Translations under genes and position numbers: made by a program | Shown here: positions 9,456 to 18,944 of the stretch, piece after piece | Numbering within the stretch: the stretch's first letter is position 1 | Layout: every line of letters begins with the position of its first letter | The notes under the pieces: generated by a model | What the model was told of the DNA's origin: nothing | The model's database searches: none | Seen by the model: the letters and a program-made list of their open reading frames with translations, nothing else | From: RPQJ01 sp963846885 | Lineage (GTDB): Bacteria; Pseudomonadota; Gammaproteobacteria; Steroidobacterales; Steroidobacteraceae | NCBI GenBank assembly: GCA_963846885.1 | Contig: CAWJXS010000024.1 | Coordinates: 27,813 to 91,812 of the forward strand | Length of the DNA: 64,000 bases | Direction of reading: 5' to 3'

Positions 9456-10190
9456 TTGTTCGTCCCAAAAGAGATCGCGCTGAACATCGCAATCATGCTG
9501 CCGCCGGTCCGTGCATTGGCGCGAGACCGCCATGAGACAGGAATGAACAATGCTGGCGAAGTCGTCGAGTCGACTTATCAACGCCTGCGCAAGCATTTCG
9601 ACACGGCGGCCAAGGACGTGCTGGAACTCGGCCCGGGCCAGACCTTTGGCCTGCTGCTGCGGGCACTCGAGGACGGTGCCCGCAGTGCAGTTGGACTGGA
9701 CATCGAACGTTACGAACTGCCGCAGGCAGCGACGAGGCTGCAGATGAGCTACTACGACGGCAAACGGATGCCGTTCGCCGACGCCTCGTTCGACGCCGTA
9801 TGGTCGAACGTATGCCTGGAGCACGCCAGGTATCCGGAACTGACCGTGTCCGAGATCGCACGAGTGCTTCGTCCTGGCGGGGTGATGCTGAGTTCGATCG
9901 ATCTGCGTGACCACTATCACTCGGAACCCGAATTGCAGGCTGAGCACCTGCGCTACGGCGAGTGGATATGGCGGGCAATGACATGGAATCGAAGCGCCTA
10001 CACCAATCGCCTGAGAATGTCCGATTGGCGCAGGTTGCTTCAGGACAGCGGCTTCACCGTCCGGCTGGAGGAGACGGAACTCTCGGAGGCGCTGCGGCAG
10101 GGTTACGCCACGCACCCCGCCAGGCACCGTTACACCGAAATCGACTTCTGCACGGTGGGTGTCTTCGTCGTGGCCGACCTCAAAAAATGA
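9456..10190 (+). CDS. SAM-dependent methyltransferase (class I)
   Basis: A class I methyltransferase with motif I DVLELGPGQTFGLLLRA, an acidic motif II around GLDIERYE, and FADASFDAVWSNVCLEHA, the arrangement of Methyltransf_11-type enzymes. The C-terminus (LQDSGFTVRLEETELSEAL) is also typical. The acceptor is unknown; being directly after rmlC it may methylate a sugar of the polysaccharide. The frame is open from 9318, inside rmlC, but I prefer TTG at 9456 because GAGG lies 8 bases before it; ATG at 9543 is an alternative. It is convergent with the fkbM-type gene. Confidence 0.75.
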   Translation: MFVPKEIALNIAIMLPPVRALARDRHETGMNNAGEVVESTYQRLRKHFDTAAKDVLELGPGQTFGLLLRALEDGARSAVGLDIERYELPQAATRLQMSYYDGKRMPFADASFDAVWSNVCLEHARYPELTVSEIARVLRPGGVMLSSIDLRDHYHSEPELQAEHLRYGEWIWRAMTWNRSAYTNRLRMSDWRRLLQDSGFTVRLEETELSEALRQGYATHPARHRYTEIDFCTVGVFVVADLKK

Positions 10191-10239
10191 CGCCCACCGG
10201 AATGCGCGGCCGGCGACATCGCCCCGCCATTTGCACGCG

Positions 10240-11112
10240 TCACTTCCCCGACAGGATGTCCGCCATGCGCGAGCTGGCCATCGAAGCGGGAACAAAGAGA
10301 AAGTTATTCCGGTAAATTGACGCCCGGCCCTCCACAGGACTGTGCATCGGGAATTCGCCTTCCTGCAGGCTTCTAGTCTCTCCAGCCGCCAGCGGTCTCA
10401 TGACGCGGCCCTGCTCGTCGGTGATGAACGCCTCATAGCCGATGCGGCGCAGGCGCTCCACGAGCGCTTCCACGTCGGCACCATGCCGATACTCTGATTC
10501 GACCAGCATCACCGGCATGAACCGGGTGATGCTTTGCCAGGCACCGTCCAGGACTTCGCTCTCATGCCCTTCGACGTCGATCTTCAAGAACGAAATCGCC
10601 TCGATTCGCCGGTCTGCGACGTAGTGGTCCAGCGTGGTTGCGGCGACGTCCACGAAGGCAAACCCGGTGACTTTTTCAGTGGCGAAATCATTACGGGTCG
10701 AGACCGTCGCCATGCCCGGAGACTGGCTGCCGCTCACCTCGGGAATTCTCAGGCGCACGATTCCCTTGTCGTTGGACAACGCCAGGTTTTCGACCCGCAC
10801 GTTCCCCGGTGAAACTCTCGCCAGGTATCCGGCTATCGCTGGATTCGCCTCGAACGCGACGACTTCATCCGCGCAGGCGGCCATCAGGCTGGTGTAGAAG
10901 CCGTAGTTCGCGCCGACATCGATGGCGAGCCCGCGCGTGCATCGCAGGATACGGCGCACCGTGGGCGCCTCCGGCTCCTGCGGAGCCAGCCGCCAGCGAA
11001 CGCGACGGGTCCAATGAACCGCACGCTCCGGCAACATGTCACGGATCCTTCGTCTATCGAGCATGCCAGTCGCCCTCGACGCCGGGCGCTTCCCACGTAT
11101 CCCGCTCTGCAA
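10240..11112 (-). CDS. FkbM family methyltransferase
   Basis: A 290-residue protein with the FkbM signature: LAIDVGANYGFYTSLMA (SAM motif I), VVAFEANP, and SFLKIDVEGHESEVLDGA near the middle. Members methylate hydroxyl groups on sugars or polyketides; in polysaccharide clusters they are usually inferred to methylate a sugar residue. It is the last gene of the long minus-strand polysaccharide run, 12 bases after the GT4 gene. The basic N-terminal 40 residues are less conserved, so the start may be ATG at 11064 instead. Confidence 0.85.
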   Translation of the reverse strand: MQSGIRGKRPASRATGMLDRRRIRDMLPERAVHWTRRVRWRLAPQEPEAPTVRRILRCTRGLAIDVGANYGFYTSLMAACADEVVAFEANPAIAGYLARVSPGNVRVENLALSNDKGIVRLRIPEVSGSQSPGMATVSTRNDFATEKVTGFAFVDVAATTLDHYVADRRIEAISFLKIDVEGHESEVLDGAWQSITRFMPVMLVESEYRHGADVEALVERLRRIGYEAFITDEQGRVMRPLAAGETRSLQEGEFPMHSPVEGRASIYRNNFLFVPASMASSRMADILSGK

Positions 11113-11124
11113 CGCACATGTTCG

Positions 11125-12309
11125 TTACCCCGACTGCCCGGTCCGGGCTTCTGCATAAACGGCCAATGTCGCCGCAGCCGCGCCTTCCACGCTGAACTCA
11201 CGTACCGCCTTCTCCCGTGCGGACTGGCCGTATTCGAGTCTAATGCGCTCGTCGTCGACCAGGCATCGAATTGCGGTGGCCAGTGCGCGAGGGTCGCGCG
11301 GCGGCACGATGAGGCCGGTTTTTCCTCGGTCGACTGCTTCACGGCATCCGGGCACGTCGGTCGTGACCACAGGCCTCCCAGCTGCCGCCGCTTCAAGCAA
11401 TGCCTTTGGGATGCCCTCCCTGTATGAAGGCAGACAGACGATGTGACAATTCGAAAGAATTTCCGGCATGTCGCGTCGATGTCCCCACCACTCGATTACC
11501 CCATCGGCGACAGCGGCCTGAAGATACTCCTCCGGGACCGCAGCCGGATTCTGCGCGTCGAGCCCCCCAACCAGGGCGCATCGAACGTCCACATCCCAGC
11601 TGCGCAGCAAGCGCGCCGCCTCGACAAATTCGCCCACCCCCTTGTCCCATAGCATCCGACAGGGACAGACGACCAGGACCGGACGAGTGGCGGGAGGCGG
11701 AAGATACGCAAACCTGTCGAGATCGACGCCCGATCCACGAATGAGCACGCATCGTGCGGGATCCACTATCTTGGCGTCACTCAGGAAGGCGGCGTCGTCT
11801 GCATTCTGAACAATGACCCAGGTACCTGGCCGCGCGAACAGCCAGCGGTAAGCCAGGGTGACGAGACGCCGCCGCAGACCTGCACGCCCGCCGGAACTGG
11901 TAAAGACGTAGCCCATCCCGGAAACAGCGTTGATGACCGGGGAGACACTGGTCAGCCGCGCCGCCAGTGATCCGTAAAGCATGGGCTTGATGGTGACGTG
12001 GTGCACGACACTGGGGCGCAGTGAACGGTACAGACGCATCAGGTCGGACAGCGCTCGAAGCTCGTCAACCACCCTGAATGTACTGCGGGTAATCCGGATC
12101 GGATGAAAGGTGATCCCATGCGACCGCAGTGTCGCAAGCGCCTCGGCGTCATCCGGCGCGGCGGCGACATGAACGTCGTACCCCGCCGCCTGGGCGCTAA
12201 GTGCCAGGGACAGCCTGTGCGATACGAAGAACCACGCCACATTGACAACGAACAACAATCGTTGTTTTTCAGTCGCATCGGTCCGACCGACGTCTGTCGC
12301 TAGATCCAT
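11125..12309 (-). CDS. Glycosyltransferase, GT4 family
   Basis: A 394-residue GT-B fold glycosyltransferase. It begins KQRLLFVVNVAWFFVSHRLS and has the acceptor-side blocks VVHHVTIKPMLYGSLAARL and AVSGMGYVF, seen in WbpH/WbnE-like enzymes that work on undecaprenyl-linked sugars. The donor site SYREGIPKALLEAAAAGRP with EAVDRGKTGLI is the GT4 E-x7-E region. I place the start at ATG 12309, which overlaps the asnB stop by 10 bases (ATGGATCTAG); the frame stays open upstream to 12390. Sugar specificity cannot be told. Confidence 0.88.
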   Translation of the reverse strand: MDLATDVGRTDATEKQRLLFVVNVAWFFVSHRLSLALSAQAAGYDVHVAAAPDDAEALATLRSHGITFHPIRITRSTFRVVDELRALSDLMRLYRSLRPSVVHHVTIKPMLYGSLAARLTSVSPVINAVSGMGYVFTSSGGRAGLRRRLVTLAYRWLFARPGTWVIVQNADDAAFLSDAKIVDPARCVLIRGSGVDLDRFAYLPPPATRPVLVVCPCRMLWDKGVGEFVEAARLLRSWDVDVRCALVGGLDAQNPAAVPEEYLQAAVADGVIEWWGHRRDMPEILSNCHIVCLPSYREGIPKALLEAAAAGRPVVTTDVPGCREAVDRGKTGLIVPPRDPRALATAIRCLVDDERIRLEYGQSAREKAVREFSVEGAAAATLAVYAEARTGQSG

Positions 12310-14259
12310 TCGCGATGCCACGCCTGAAACATGAGCACTGTCCATAACTGTTCGGACCTGTCGGCAGTGCCCGAAAGGTGCAGCTTCCACGTCTCCAGGA
12401 TCGGCGCCGGATCAAGCATGCCGCTTGCCCGCAGGGCTTCGTCGCTCAACAGGTTGTCAGCCCAATCCCGCAACGGGCCCCGCAACCATGCGGCCAGGGG
12501 AATCGCAAAGCCAGCCTTCGGACGCTCGAACAGCGGACGCGGCACATACCGGGCCAGCACGTCCCGCAGCACCCTCTTACCGACTCCATCGCTGATCTTC
12601 ATGTCCAGCGGCACTGTCCAGGCCAGGTCGAATAGCTCGGGATCCAGGAAAGGAACCCGGGCCTCCAAACTGACAGACATGCTTGCCCGATCGACCTTGG
12701 TCAGGATGTCATCCGGAAGATAGCTCACGGTATCGGCCAGCATCATCGCTTCGGCTGCAACCAGGCTTTCCGCATCTGCACTCAGCCACGAAATGTCGCT
12801 GGGCTCGGGCACGCCGGAACCCAGGATGACGCGGGGATCCGGCCAGATGGAGCGCAGGTCCGCGTAAAACGCACCGAAGTCCCGTGCACTGGCGGCACGA
12901 ACGAGCTTGTTGATCTTGCTATCGAGATGCTTGTGACGCCCCCGCGTCGCAGTCGACATGAGACGCTCCATAAGCGCCCGGCGCTCCGGGAGACGCCAGG
13001 ACGGCGCCTGCAAGACCCGACATCAAGGCGCGCATCGGGCCTGGAATCAAGGCGAGCCGTCGCCATAACTTCGGCCCGAAGACATGGCGGTTATATCCGC
13101 CGAACAGCTCGTCACCACCGTCACCGGAAAGCGCAACGGTCACGAACCGCCGGGCCACCGCGGAAACCAGGATCGTCGGTATCTGCGATGAATCGGCGAA
13201 CGGCTCGTCGAACAGGCGTCCCAATCGAGGTACGACTGCCAACGCATCTTCGGGCGAAAGGATGACCTCGGTGTGGGCGGTACCGAGGTGCCTGGCGATC
13301 GCCGCGGCATTCTCGGCCTCGTTGTACTCCGCATCGCCGAATGCGACGGAAAACGTGCGCACCGGCTTAGCCGATTGAGTCTGCATCGCCGCGACCACGA
13401 TCGAGGAATCGATTCCTCCGGACAGGAATGCACCGAGCGGCACGTCCGCGTGCATCCGCATTGCCACCGCGCGCCGAATTCCGGTATCCAGCCGGTCAAC
13501 GATCGACGATCTGTCGACCTGCGGACTCGACTTCCTTGCAGTCTGGACAGCATCTGCCGCAGACCAGAAGGCTGCCTTGACGATATCTTTCGCGCCCGAC
13601 GGCGAAACGCTGAGGACGGCGCTGCAGCCCGGACCTAGCTTGTTGATGCCCTGGAAAATCGATCGCGGTGCCGGAATGCAGCCGAACTGGAAGAACTGCG
13701 CCGTCGCAACAGGGTCGATTTCCGGCGTGCCCAGCCGCAGGGCGGCGATGGCCTTGAGCTCCGAAGCAAAGACGAAGACTCCTTGCGACCAGCCGTAATA
13801 CAAGGGCTTTTCGCCAAACCTGTCCCGGGCAAGCATTAATTCGTTGCGATGCCTGTCGAACAGGGCCAGCGCAAACATCCCGTTCGCACGACGCAACGAG
13901 GCCTGAAATCCCTTGCGCGCAATCAGCTCGATGAGGACCTCCGTATCAGAGGTACCGCGCCATTCAATGGTGCGGTCCGCGGCGCGTAGCTCCTCCCGGA
14001 TTTCCTCGAAATTATAGATCTCGCCATTGAAGCTGATGACGTACCGGCCACAGTGCGAGTTCATCGGCTGCGCGCCGCTTGCGCTCAAGTCGACGATCGC
14101 CAACCTTCGATGAGCGAGGCCGACCCTGGTCGACTCGTCCCAGGCAATCCCCGCGCCATCCGGCCCCCTGTGCACCAGGGCCGAGGCCATATCCGTCAGC
14201 GCAGAGGCCCCGTCCGCCAGCCTGCCCCTGGGATCAAAGAATCCGGCTATGCCGCACAC
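12300..14259 (-). CDS. asnB: Asparagine synthase, glutamine-hydrolysing (frameshifted)
   Basis: Class II glutamine amidotransferase plus ATP-dependent synthetase. The mature N-terminus is MCGIAGFF with catalytic Cys2; SFNGEIYNFEEIREEL and GLAHRRLAIVDLS are amidotransferase blocks. The synthetase pyrophosphate loop is FLSGGIDSSIVV, followed by ALSGDGGDELFGGYN. One frame break at about 12990-13010 splits off the last 220 residues; joined, the protein is about 650 residues, normal for AsnB. Paralogues in O-antigen clusters often amidate uronic acids, which would suit a locus with ugd and a GlcA epimerase, but that is inference. The start is GTG at 14259, directly after the upstream stop. Confidence 0.88.
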
Positions 14260-15414
14260 TTACGACTTGCTCCGATGCTGCTCATGCCGGCGCATCGCAT
14301 CGTCATACAACGCCAGGTACTGCCCGACGACAGCCTGGATGCTGTAGTTCGCGCCAACTCGCGCTCTCGCCCGTTCGCCCAACCGTCGAAACTCATCTTC
14401 GCCGAGACTTCCCAAGGCAAGCAACGCATCCGCAAGCCTGCTCGGCGAGGCCGGTGGAATGACCAGCCCGCAGTCATCCACCATCATGGGGGCGTCGCCA
14501 ATATTCGTCACGACGCAGGGCACCTTGGACGCCATCGCCTCGCCAACCACCATTGGAAACGCCTCGCCCCAGGCTGAAGACACGCAAAGGACATCGAAGG
14601 CCGAGAGCAACCTGGGGACATCGCGGCGTTCGCCCAGCAGGAGGACGCGATGGCCGATGTCGTTCGCGATCACCTCGTCCTGAATCGAAGGATTCGAACC
14701 ATCGACACCCGCGCCGACGCAGACGAGCCATAGCTTTGCAGCGCGTGCCGAAGCATCCGCGAAACCCCGCAACAGCGTCACGTGATCTTTCATGGGATGC
14801 CATCGGGCCACGTTCCCGATCACGAATGCGTCCGCGGGCAAGCCAAGTTCGGCTCGCACGATACTCCGCGAATCCGGCGCGTGCTTGTAACGTCCAATAT
14901 CAAAGCCGTTCGGTATGACCTTTTCGACTGCCGGCTCGAATCCGATCTTGCGGTGCTGCGTCGCACTCACGCTCGAGACATAGACCACAGCGGCCGCCTT
15001 CTTCGAGAGCCGTGCGCACCAACGAATCACGAGTCGCGTAAGCCGCTTCTCGAGCGCGATGTCGTACAGGCTCTGGTGCACGGCCCAGACGACGGGCCTG
15101 TCGGCCCCCAGGGCGCAGGCCATGCTGGCTGCGAAATTGCCGTGATACATCCAGCCTTGCACGACATCCGGTCGGAATGCACGAATGGCCCGGATCAGCC
15201 GGCCGAGACTCGCCGGCAGGGAGAACACGCCCGTCGTGCCGAGGCTCAAGACCGTCGCGCCGGCTTCCCTGAGTTGCCCGGACATCGTCCCATCGGTGCC
15301 GAGTGAGATGATGCTGCATTCATGGCCGCTGGCGACCAGTTGCCTCGCCATCGCAACGAGCATCGTCTCGGCGCCCCCGGTGCCGAGACCGGTCGTGACA
15401 AAACAGATGCGCAT
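14260..15414 (-). CDS. Glycosyltransferase, GT4 family
   Basis: A glycosyltransferase of about 384 residues. It starts MRICFVTTGLGTGGAETM, the Gly-rich N-terminal acceptor loop of GT4 enzymes, and has VVQGWMYHGNF, VIPNGFDIGRY, NVARWHPMKDH and AFDVLCVSSAWGEAFPMVVGEAMA as the nucleotide-sugar site. The start at ATG 15414 overlaps the stop of the polymerase gene by one base (TGATG); the longer open frame to 15513 runs inside that gene and is unlikely. It ends immediately before asnB, consistent with translational coupling along the operon. Confidence 0.9.
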   Translation of the reverse strand: MRICFVTTGLGTGGAETMLVAMARQLVASGHECSIISLGTDGTMSGQLREAGATVLSLGTTGVFSLPASLGRLIRAIRAFRPDVVQGWMYHGNFAASMACALGADRPVVWAVHQSLYDIALEKRLTRLVIRWCARLSKKAAAVVYVSSVSATQHRKIGFEPAVEKVIPNGFDIGRYKHAPDSRSIVRAELGLPADAFVIGNVARWHPMKDHVTLLRGFADASARAAKLWLVCVGAGVDGSNPSIQDEVIANDIGHRVLLLGERRDVPRLLSAFDVLCVSSAWGEAFPMVVGEAMASKVPCVVTNIGDAPMMVDDCGLVIPPASPSRLADALLALGSLGEDEFRRLGERARARVGANYSIQAVVGQYLALYDDAMRRHEQHRSKS

Positions 15415-16763
15415 CAGGCGGTGCTCGAAGCAGCGACATTTCTGGCTGCCTGGAAGCCTGAGGCCGCGGGAAACAATTGATCCCACTTGACCACCAAGGC
15501 AAGCATCATCCACATCGGCGCCAGCGACCAGTAGCTGGTGGACATCGTGGCGCCTGCCGCAATGCTGATTGCAACTGCTGCACCCAGCCCCGGGAGTTCC
15601 GAAGCCCTGATGATGCGAAGCAGGCCGATCGTCACGATCGCGAGCGCCATTGCGCCGACAATTCCAGTCTCGAAGATGTACCGCAACAATGTGCTGTAAA
15701 TGGCTTCCAGGCTCGAATCCTGACTCGAAACGACTTTGTGCGAAACGCCAGGTCCGATACCGAACAGGACCCTGTCAGCAGAACTTACAAACTCCAGGAA
15801 CCCGATTTGGATTGACCGCGCCCGCTGCACCCAGGAGCCCGCTTCCAGTCCCATTTCGGTGGTAACCCGCAGAATCATGATCGGCAACGCGGCAAGCAGA
15901 ACCCCAAGGGTCGAAGCGACGATCAGGGCCATGGGCAGGCAGCCTATGGAGGTCCCAGCAGCAGTTGGCCGACGCGTCCATCGGCCAAAAACGTAGCCGC
16001 CGATTGCGAACAGCGGTAACAGCAGTGCATAGCCGCTGGCCGACGCGACGAGCAGCGCGCCGCCCATTAGAGCCGCCAGTCCCCAGAGGGCCCGGTCCCC
16101 GGTCGTCGCTGAAACTCCCCGGGCCCCGACCCACACCAGGCTTAGCAGCAGAATGACGAACGGACCGACGCTGGCGGACATCGCCGATGGTTCCGGGAAC
16201 AACCCGAATGGACGCTTGACGTATTCTGCGTAGTCGTCCGCGACGTCCGTAAAACTCGCGAACTCGGGATTGTTGAACAGACTCATGAGCGGAAAATTGG
16301 CGCCGGCAAATGACCACCACTGCCAAGCGCCTATCAGCCCGTTGACGATTATCCCGGCGCAGGCGGCGCCGAGTATCAGCCGCATATTGTCTCTCTTGAA
16401 CGCCGCACCTCCGGCCGTTAGCACAAGCAGGGGCAGTGCAGAGAGAACGATGTTCTTGATGGCAAGATCGGCAAACATCGCGTCCCCGCGCCAAGTGACT
16501 ACCGATGCCCCGATGACGATGGGCCCGTAAATCAAGAACAAGACGGTCCAGAACCTTTGGTCGATTGGATTACGCCGCGCCAGCCAGAGCACGGCGACGG
16601 CCATGATCTGGTTGAACTGGATTCCACTGGAGGAACCGACGGGAATTGCCGGGTTAGGAAAGAAGGCTGAAAACACAAAGACCGCGAGTGCCGCGCGCTC
16701 CAGGCTGACCCGGGGGCCGTGCGCCTCTACCGGCAAGGCGGGCAATCGATCAAGCGTCGACAT
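15414..16763 (-). CDS. O-antigen polymerase/ligase-like membrane protein
   Basis: A 449-residue integral membrane protein with about ten to twelve hydrophobic segments and a longer polar loop near residues 290-360 (MGLEAGSWVQRARSIQIGF, then DRVLFGIGPGVS). That layout, with the arginine-containing periplasmic loop, fits Wzy polymerases and WaaL ligases (PF04932-type); the sequence alone does not separate them. Position among wzx, wzz and glycosyltransferase genes favours Wzy. The start at ATG 16763 (MSTLDRLPALP) overlaps the upstream glycosyltransferase by 14 bases; an upstream ATG at 16796 is possible. Confidence 0.75.
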   Translation of the reverse strand: MSTLDRLPALPVEAHGPRVSLERAALAVFVFSAFFPNPAIPVGSSSGIQFNQIMAVAVLWLARRNPIDQRFWTVLFLIYGPIVIGASVVTWRGDAMFADLAIKNIVLSALPLLVLTAGGAAFKRDNMRLILGAACAGIIVNGLIGAWQWWSFAGANFPLMSLFNNPEFASFTDVADDYAEYVKRPFGLFPEPSAMSASVGPFVILLLSLVWVGARGVSATTGDRALWGLAALMGGALLVASASGYALLLPLFAIGGYVFGRWTRRPTAAGTSIGCLPMALIVASTLGVLLAALPIMILRVTTEMGLEAGSWVQRARSIQIGFLEFVSSADRVLFGIGPGVSHKVVSSQDSSLEAIYSTLLRYIFETGIVGAMALAIVTIGLLRIIRASELPGLGAAVAISIAAGATMSTSYWSLAPMWMMLALVVKWDQLFPAASGFQAARNVAASSTA

Positions 16764-17956
16764 CGTCGAACCGTGCGTAGACTTGCAAGGTGTCACGTGC
16801 AGCGCTGCCCCAGCCGGCGCCGGATTCGGCCGACTCGGCGGCTGCGGTGAGGCGTGCCAATGCAGCTGGCTGGATCGCCGAATCTATTGCATGCACCAGG
16901 GCTTCGACGTCGCCTGCCTTTGCGATCAGGCCGTTACCGAGGCGACGAACGGACTCTGCCAGTGCGCCCACATCGGTAACAACCACGGGCTTGCCGTGCG
17001 CCACCGCCAGCCAGAGGACACCGCTCTGTGCGCCGAACTCACGATATGGCAGGACCACAAGGTCTGCCGCCGAAAATTCCTGGTCAGCCTCGGAATCAGT
17101 CACATAACCAATCTTTGCCTGCACATGTCCGGGCTGAACCCGTCTACCAAGCGCCAGCACCTCCTCCCGGTAGGCTGCGTCTTCAGCCGCGCCGACGATT
17201 CGCAGCACGCAGGAATCGAGGGACCGCATGGCGGCCAGCAGGATCTCGAGTCCTTTGTTGCGGCGTATGACACCGAAAAAAAGCAACCGGGTGCGCCCGC
17301 CGACCTGACCACCCTGCCTTCCCTGCCTCGTCACGGACCAGACGCCGTGCTCGACGACAGCCACAGGTGGCGCATCGATTCCCAACTCATTCAAGAGCGA
17401 CTCCCTCAAACCCGCCGTATGCACTATCAATGCATCCGTGTTGCGCCACATCCACCGACTGAGAATTGCGTGAAGGCTCGCACCAACCAGGGGAGTCACC
17501 GTATGCGGTCGGATGTTGTGCACCGTCAGCACGACCTTGATCCCCGCTCGACGACAGAGCATGGCCAGAACAGGCGTGGTCAGTACGTTGAACTCCTGCA
17601 GGTGCAGTATGGAAGCTTGCGTCGCGTCACCTCGGGCAATGCACTTCCAGCACTGCCATTCTCGACGCACGTAATACCCGATTCGCCCCACGATCCAGGA
17701 AAGCCGCGAACCGTACGATTTCCCTGGGCAACTGGCGGGTCAGAACTGGCAGCACGGTGTAGCGGGACGACTGAAACTCGGGCGCCAGATCCTCGCTGGT
17801 TATCAAGGAGAAACGCCATCCTTCATCCGGTTCTGCTTCCTGCACCAGCGCAGTCAGCAACTCCTTCGAATACCGAGCATGCCCCCCCGCGGAGGTGGGC
17901 GTCACCATGACGACATGTCTGAACTTCGGCATCATCGGGCTATGTGTCGGCTTCAA
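16750..17956 (-). CDS. Glycosyltransferase, GT4 family (frameshifted)
   Basis: The main frame (313 residues from about 17691) carries ILHLQEFNVL, VLTVHNIRPHT, HTAGLRESLLNELG, LFFGVIRRNKGLEILL and VVLPYREFGAQSGVLWLAVAHGKPVV, a GT4 donor site. The N-terminus lies in another frame (17627-17956): HVVMVTPTSAGGHARYSKELL, a typical first strand and Gly-rich loop. One extra base near 17690 (GAT C GTG on the coding strand) would join them to about 400 residues. The start could be 17956, 17935 or 17932. It is close to a full, functional gene if the break is a sequencing error. Confidence 0.82.
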
Positions 17957-18023
17957 CCGGACGCCCGAGCCGGTGCGACGGTTGCGGCCTTGATGCGAGC
18001 GAGCGCTTGAGCTCCGTCCATGT

Positions 18024-18932
18024 TCAGGGCACTGCGCCGACCAGAGCTGCCTTTATCTTCGCGAATTTCAGTCGCAGCGCCGGCCGCAACAGATAATCCA
18101 AGAACCACCGTAGCAGCCAGAGCGGCAACCAGGGCCCGGCCTGCAGCCCAGCGAGCTTCAAGTAGTTTCTGGACATGAACGCAACGCCTAGAAGCCCGTC
18201 TGTAGTACCGGTCGAGCGACCCACCTTGTGTCTGACGATGGGACTGTCCACCAACACGGCGCAAGGCTGGCCCGCACCACATCGAATTTGCCACTCGACC
18301 TCTTCCCGGTACAGGAAGAAGCTCTCATCCATCATGCCCGACCTCTGTATGGTCGAGGAGCGAACCAGCATCGAGCAACCCGTGACCCAGTCGGTAAGGC
18401 GTGATGCCAGATGGTCCGCCTGCGGGACATAGAGCTCGAGAGTTCGTTCGCTGACGAACTGGCCCGATATGCGCCGGTAACGGCCGCCGCCGAACCAGAT
18501 CCGGTCAGACGCCTCCGCATAAGTGACGACGTTGCCGAAGAAATCGTGCAGCGGAAACCGTTCTGTCACAGCGCGAAGAATGGACAACGCCGAGGGCTCT
18601 ACGAGCGCATCGTTGTTCAACAGCCAGACCCACTCGGAGCCTGCGGCCACAGCCTCCCGCATTCCGACATTACACCCGCCAGCGAAGCCGAGATTCATGC
18701 CCGTGCCGACCACCACCGCGTCCGGAAACCGGCTTTCAATGGCGGCAATGGAATCATCGCTCGAGCCGTTGTCGACAACGAGTGCACACCATCCATCGTC
18801 GGTCATTTTGTCGAGTGAGCCGAGGCAATCTAACGTGTCGCGACAACCATTCCAGTTCACGATGACGATGGTCACGAGTGGCTTGCCCGCCACGCGTCGG
18901 CTGCGAATCCTGCTCAGGAGAATGTCATTCAT
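18024..18932 (-). CDS. Glycosyltransferase, GT2 family (rhamnosyltransferase-like)
   Basis: A 302-residue GT-A enzyme. It has VTIVIVNWNGCRDTLDCL at the N-terminus, VVDNGSSDDSI, GFAGGCNVGMREA and LLNNDALVEP, where NNDA stands for the metal-binding DxD-like motif. DWVTGCSMLVRSS and DESFFLYREEVEW are blocks shared with WbbL-type rhamnosyltransferases. With rmlBDAC nearby, transfer of rhamnose is a reasonable guess, not shown. The C-terminus is hydrophobic and basic and may associate with the membrane. It starts 12 bases after the wzx stop. Confidence 0.88.
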   Translation of the reverse strand: MNDILLSRIRSRRVAGKPLVTIVIVNWNGCRDTLDCLGSLDKMTDDGWCALVVDNGSSDDSIAAIESRFPDAVVVGTGMNLGFAGGCNVGMREAVAAGSEWVWLLNNDALVEPSALSILRAVTERFPLHDFFGNVVTYAEASDRIWFGGGRYRRISGQFVSERTLELYVPQADHLASRLTDWVTGCSMLVRSSTIQRSGMMDESFFLYREEVEWQIRCGAGQPCAVLVDSPIVRHKVGRSTGTTDGLLGVAFMSRNYLKLAGLQAGPWLPLWLLRWFLDYLLRPALRLKFAKIKAALVGAVP

Positions 18933-18944
18933 CGGTGGTCAGTA